From assembly GCA_017421885.1 (NCBI GenBank), contig JAFOHJ010000116.1, positions 1 through 8,468 on the forward strand: a stretch of 8,468 bases of DNA, in the 5' to 3' direction. The stretch's first letter is position 1. Each line of letters begins with the position of its first letter. This stretch comes from Clostridia bacterium. GTDB lineage: Bacteria; Bacillota_A; Clostridia; Oscillospirales; Butyricicoccaceae. The position numbers and the translations under genes are program-made. Below are positions 4,848 to 8,468 of the stretch, in pieces. The notes under the pieces were generated by a model that was not told the origin of the DNA, searched no databases, and worked only from the letters and a program-made list of their open reading frames with translations.

Positions 4848-6812
4848 TTATTTCTTAACAGGCTTTACATACTTTTCGAACCACTCGCAGATCTCTGTGA
4901 GACGTGTGATGCGGTTCTTGGGCTTGCCGCTTCTCGACAGCTCGTGGTTCTCGCCGTGGAACAGGACGACCTTCGAGTCGACACCGTTCAGCTTGAGAGC
5001 CGAGAACATCTGCAGAGCATCCGACATCCAGCAGCGATAGTCTTCGTCCGACTGGATAAAGAGTGTGGGTGTCTTTGCCAGATGGCCGTTCTTGAGGGGA
5101 GAATGCTGCCATACTGTTTCAAAGTCATGCCAGGGATCGGTATCCAACTGAGCCATGTTGTGGTTATAGCCGATATCGGTGGTCAGCGACTTTGTCAGAT
5201 AGTTGGAGATGGAGCGCTGTGAAGCAGCCGCTGCGTAACGGTCGGTGTGGCCGATCATCCAGTTGCACATGAAGCCGCCGTAAGAGCCGCCGCAGATACC
5301 GACGCGCTTCTCGTCGATATCGGGATATCTCTTAAGTGTCTCGTCGGTGAAATCCATGAAGTCGTTGAAGTCGATGCCGCCGAGGTTGCCTGTCATGTTT
5401 GCAAACTCAGAGCCGCGGCCGTCGGAACCTCTGGGATTTGTCCAGAATACGAAATAGCCCATATTTGCAAGGATCTGCATCTCGTGATGGAATACATCGC
5501 CGAAAATGCCCTTGGGGCCGCCGTGCATCTCGAGGATAGCGGGATACTTCTTACCGGGCTTGTAGCCGAGGGGCTTGAGGACCCAGCCGTCCAGTTCGAC
5601 ACCATCGCGGTCGAGGAATGTGAAGTATTCGGGATCTACGATCGAGTGTGTATCGCGGTATTCCTTATTGAAGGTGGTTACGCGCTTCTCTTCCTTGGTC
5701 TCGAGGTCGTATGTATAGAGCTCTACGAGATCGCGGTCGCGCATGGCGGTCATGAGGACCTTGCCGTTTGCGATGTCGAACGCGTTGATCGAGCCGTTTG
5801 TGTCGATGACTGTCTCAAGCTCGCCGTTGTCCTTGAGGACTACCAGATGGCTGTGGCCCCATACCGACTTTGTCATATAGAGCTTGCCGTCATAGAACTT
5901 CTTGTTTGCGCCGCCGCCCATGTTGCAGTCGGTGCCAACAGCGCCGCCGGCCTCGGCATCTGCCCATACTTCCATTCTGGACCACTCGCCTGTAGCAACG
6001 TCGAGTGTGCAGAAGTAGGAGTTCTTGCCGTTGAAGGCCATATCGTTGATGGTGAAGAATGCCTTGTCGTTGCCCATGAATGCCAGGCTGCCGACAGCAT
6101 ACTTATCCTGCTTTACGATGGTCTTTGTCTTGCCTGTTTCTACATCATAGAGGAACAGAGCGCCCTCGCGGATCGACATATCTTCGTATGTTGTGCCTGT
6201 GAAGAGGACCTTGCTCTTGTCGGGAGATACTGCTGCACCGGCTACCTGTGTATACTTCTTGGAGACCTGCTTCATCTTGCCTGTGTTGCTGTCGAAGATG
6301 ACCAGTGTGTTGCGCAGCTTGTTTCTTACGCCCTGACCGTTGAACCAGAAATAGATCTCGTCAAAGACCAGCAGATCGCGGCCGTCCATAGCCTCGTCGT
6401 CTGCCTTCTGTTCCTTGCCTTCAACATGCTTGATGATGGCTGCAAGATACTTACCGTCGCCCATGGGCTCGATGGAAACGACTCTCTCGGGAATGGAGAA
6501 GAAGGGCTCGGCCTCGCCGCCTGTCAGCGACAGCTTGAAATAATCGGTCTTGGGGCCCTTTCCCTTATTGCGTGTGGAAACAAAGAGGATGGTCTCGTCA
6601 TCCAGCCACTTTGCGCCCTTTTCCTCGCCGCCAAAGGTCAACTGTCTTGTCTCGCCGCTTTCAACATCCAGCAGCCAGATATAAGACTTATAGCCATTCT
6701 TCTTCTCGCAGGCATTGTGCTTGGCAAACAGAGCCAGCTTTCCGTTGGGAGAATAGCATACATCGGAAAGGAAATTAAACTCGTACAGATCCTGGTATGT
6801 TACTTTTTTCAT
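4848..6812 (-). CDS. S9 family serine peptidase (S9C-like), complete copy
   Basis: A 654-residue serine peptidase of the prolyl-oligopeptidase family, acylaminoacyl-peptidase-like. These cleave short peptides, the beta-propeller limiting access to the active site. Residues about 10-395 hold repeated propeller-like strands (SPNGKLALFA, WLDDETILFVSTR, SPDKSKVLFTGT). The rest is an alpha/beta hydrolase: HGGP oxyanion motif at 430-433, nucleophile S510 in GGSYGG, probable acid D591 in SDEDYR, and H623 in GENHEL. All three catalytic residues are present, so it should be active. There is no signal peptide, so it is likely cytoplasmic. GGAG (6821-6824) lies 8 nt before the start. It starts 42 bp after the stop of a close paralogue and ends in an intrinsic terminator, so the pair is probably one operon. 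A weak TATAAA (6830-6835) in the gap lacks a good -35. Exact specificity (acylaminoacyl, dipeptidyl or other) cannot be read from sequence. Confidence 0.93.
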   Translation of the reverse strand: MKKVTYQDLYEFNFLSDVCYSPNGKLALFAKHNACEKKNGYKSYIWLLDVESGETRQLTFGGEEKGAKWLDDETILFVSTRNKGKGPKTDYFKLSLTGGEAEPFFSIPERVVSIEPMGDGKYLAAIIKHVEGKEQKADDEAMDGRDLLVFDEIYFWFNGQGVRNKLRNTLVIFDSNTGKMKQVSKKYTQVAGAAVSPDKSKVLFTGTTYEDMSIREGALFLYDVETGKTKTIVKQDKYAVGSLAFMGNDKAFFTINDMAFNGKNSYFCTLDVATGEWSRMEVWADAEAGGAVGTDCNMGGGANKKFYDGKLYMTKSVWGHSHLVVLKDNGELETVIDTNGSINAFDIANGKVLMTAMRDRDLVELYTYDLETKEEKRVTTFNKEYRDTHSIVDPEYFTFLDRDGVELDGWVLKPLGYKPGKKYPAILEMHGGPKGIFGDVFHHEMQILANMGYFVFWTNPRGSDGRGSEFANMTGNLGGIDFNDFMDFTDETLKRYPDIDEKRVGICGGSYGGFMCNWMIGHTDRYAAAASQRSISNYLTKSLTTDIGYNHNMAQLDTDPWHDFETVWQHSPLKNGHLAKTPTLFIQSDEDYRCWMSDALQMFSALKLNGVDSKVVLFHGENHELSRSGKPKNRITRLTEICEWFEKYVKPVKK

Positions 6813-6854
6813 TTTACAAGCTCCGATCTTTTATAGAGTGTATGTGGAAAGTTT

Positions 6855-8468
6855 TTATTTCTTGAGATATTTATCAAACCAGCCGCAGATCTCGGTGAGG
6901 CGCGAAATGCGGTTTTCAGGCCTGCCGCTGCGCGACAGCTCGTGGTTCTCGCCGTGGAACATGCACAGACGTGCATCGGTGCCGTTCTGCTTGAGTGCCG
7001 AGAACATCTGAAGGGCGCCGCTCATCCAGCAGCGATAGTCTTCATCCGACTGGATAAAGAGTGTGGGCGTCTTGGCATTGTGGGCATACTTGAGGGGGGA
7101 TGTCTCCCATACCAGCTCGAAGTCTTCCCAGGGTGTTGCACCCACCTGCTGAAGATCGTATGTTGTTCCGATATCGGTGGCTGTCAGCTTGCAGACATAA
7201 TTCGAGATGGATCTCTGAGATGCAGCCGCCGCAAAACGGTCGGTGTGGCCGATCATCCAGTTGCACATGAAGCCGCCGTAAGAGCCGCCGCAGATGCCGA
7301 TCTTTTTCTCGTTGATGTCGGGATATTTCTCGCAGACCACGTCGCAGAACTCCATGAGATCCTCATAGTCCTTTGTGCCGAGGAACTTTGTGCTGTAGGC
7401 AAAGTCCTCGCCGCGTCCGTCGGAACCGCGGGGATTTGTATAGAATACAAAATATCCGAGACTAGAAAGGATCTGCATCTCATGATGGAAGACGCTTCCG
7501 AAAATGGTCTTGGGGCCGCCGTGGATCTCGAATACGGCAGGATATTTCTTTCCGGGCTTATAGCCGGCAGGCTTGATAACATAGCCATCCAGCTCAAAAC
7601 CGTCTTTATTTGTGAATGTGAAATATTCGGGTGCCGTTACGATGTGCGACTCGATATATTCGCTGTTAAAGGAGGTCAGCTTCTTTTCACAGCCTGTGAA
7701 GAGGTCGATGGAATAGATCTCGGGCAGGTCGCTGCCGCGGAGAGCAACTGCATAGGCCTTGCCGCCTGCAATATCAAAGCCACCTACCGAGCCCTTAATG
7801 CCCGAAACGGTGATATCCTCGCCTGTCTTCATATCCATTGCACAGAGGTGGCTGTCGCCCCATACGGCACGGGTCATATAGAGCTTGCCGTCATGGAACT
7901 TCTTGTTCTGCCCGCCGCCGTAATTGACGTCGGTGCCCGATGCACCGCCTACCTCGGCGTCTACAAAGGGAAGTGCGCGCCTCTCGCCGCTTTCGATGTC
8001 ATAGACATAGAAGCGCGAGTTCTTGCCCGACCATTCGAAGTCGTTGATGGCGCAGAACAGCTCGTGGTCGCCCACAAAGGCGATGGCGCCTGCCACCATC
8101 TCGCCCTGCTCGAGCAGGGTCTTTGTCTCGCCCGATGCGAGATCGTATACATAAAGGCCGTTCTTGTTTACGACCTTGTTTTCATATGCCGCGCCGGTAA
8201 ATGCGATCTTATTCTTATCGGGAGATACCGCAAAAGCTGCAAGGTTGAAATACTGGGATGTGACCTGGCTGAAATCCTTTGCCTGAGCATCATAGATAAC
8301 AAGACTGTTTCTGATCTTGTTGCGGATGCCCTGGCCGTTGAACCAGAAATACGTCTCATCGAACACCAGCAGGTCGCGTCCGTCCATGGACTCGTCCTCT
8401 GCCCTCTGTTCCTTGCCTTCACAGTGCTTTACGATAACACCGGCATATTTATCTCCACCCAGGGGCTC
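6855..8468 (-). CDS. S9 family serine peptidase (S9C-like), paralogue, N-terminus outside window
   Basis: A second S9 serine peptidase, 5' end missing. The frame is open to the window edge (537 codons plus stop). By alignment to the complete paralogue (EPLGGDKYAGVIVKHCEGKEQ against EPMGDGKYLAAIIKHVEGKEQ), roughly 110-120 residues lie beyond it. An ATG at 8385-8387 is therefore an internal methionine, not the start. Propeller and hydrolase domains match the neighbour throughout, about two-thirds identical in the C-terminal domain by eye. Catalytic codons are Ser in GGSYGG (7281-7283), Asp in SDEDYR (7038-7040) and His in GENHEL (6942-6944); HGGP begins at the His codon 7521-7523. All are intact, so it is not a pseudogene within the window. 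There is no hairpin in the 42-bp gap to the downstream copy. Tandem duplication is the simplest origin. Confidence 0.92.
   Translation of the reverse strand, partial: EPLGGDKYAGVIVKHCEGKEQRAEDESMDGRDLLVFDETYFWFNGQGIRNKIRNSLVIYDAQAKDFSQVTSQYFNLAAFAVSPDKNKIAFTGAAYENKVVNKNGLYVYDLASGETKTLLEQGEMVAGAIAFVGDHELFCAINDFEWSGKNSRFYVYDIESGERRALPFVDAEVGGASGTDVNYGGGQNKKFHDGKLYMTRAVWGDSHLCAMDMKTGEDITVSGIKGSVGGFDIAGGKAYAVALRGSDLPEIYSIDLFTGCEKKLTSFNSEYIESHIVTAPEYFTFTNKDGFELDGYVIKPAGYKPGKKYPAVFEIHGGPKTIFGSVFHHEMQILSSLGYFVFYTNPRGSDGRGEDFAYSTKFLGTKDYEDLMEFCDVVCEKYPDINEKKIGICGGSYGGFMCNWMIGHTDRFAAAASQRSISNYVCKLTATDIGTTYDLQQVGATPWEDFELVWETSPLKYAHNAKTPTLFIQSDEDYRCWMSGALQMFSALKQNGTDARLCMFHGENHELSRSGRPENRISRLTEICGWFDKYLKK

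Noticed and set aside
5247..6836. A 529-codon plus-strand open frame across the complete S9 gene
   Set aside because: It is codon-aligned antisense to a clear S9 peptidase and explained by the same codon avoidance. It has no ribosome binding site and no domain.
8385..8387. ATG as start of the upstream S9 peptidase
   Set aside because: The frame stays open to the window edge, and the 27 codons before it align with the complete paralogue, so it is an internal methionine.

Overview
The window looks like an ordinary chromosomal stretch from a Gram-positive anaerobe. My best guess is Bacillota, class Clostridia, probably an Oscillospirales/Ruminococcus-like gut bacterium. That rests on strong GGAGG-type ribosome binding sites, sigma-A-like promoters, the eukaryote/archaeal-type prolyl-tRNA synthetase, the UMF1-family transporter, and a hairpin repeat of a kind I associate with clostridial genomes. 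The taxonomic call is inference. Every gene I can support is on the minus strand, so transcription runs from high to low coordinates.

Layout, in transcription order from right to left: (1) two tandem paralogous S9 (prolyl oligopeptidase-type, S9C-like) serine peptidases. The upstream one (6855-8468) is cut by the window edge; the downstream one (4848-6812) is complete and is followed by an intrinsic terminator. (2) secG (4441-4674), the small SecYEG subunit, with a good promoter of its own and a strong 3' hairpin. (3) proS (2913-4352), class II prolyl-tRNA synthetase of the short, zinc-ribbon-ended eukaryote-like type, ending in a strong terminator. (4) A diamine/thialysine-type GNAT N-acetyltransferase (2311-2799), whose -10 box lies next to the proS terminator. 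(5) A 404-bp gap (1907-2310) with hairpin repeats and a decayed copy of the 3' end of a GNAT gene. (6) A two-gene operon of a zinc-dependent phospholipase C-fold protein (1094-1906) and a UMF1/Atg22-like MFS transporter (1-1091, cut by the left edge), separated by 2 bp.

Functionally this is a mix of housekeeping (protein export, translation), peptide turnover and small-molecule or lipid metabolism. I see no phage, CRISPR, toxin-antitoxin, insertion sequence or RNA gene. I do not find a convincing new biological system. The most unusual part is the 1907-2310 gap, where a second GNAT 3' end survives in frame down to its stop codon next to structured, probably dispersed, repeat DNA. The second point is the tandem S9 pair, which shares a perfect 61-nt block over the catalytic serine.
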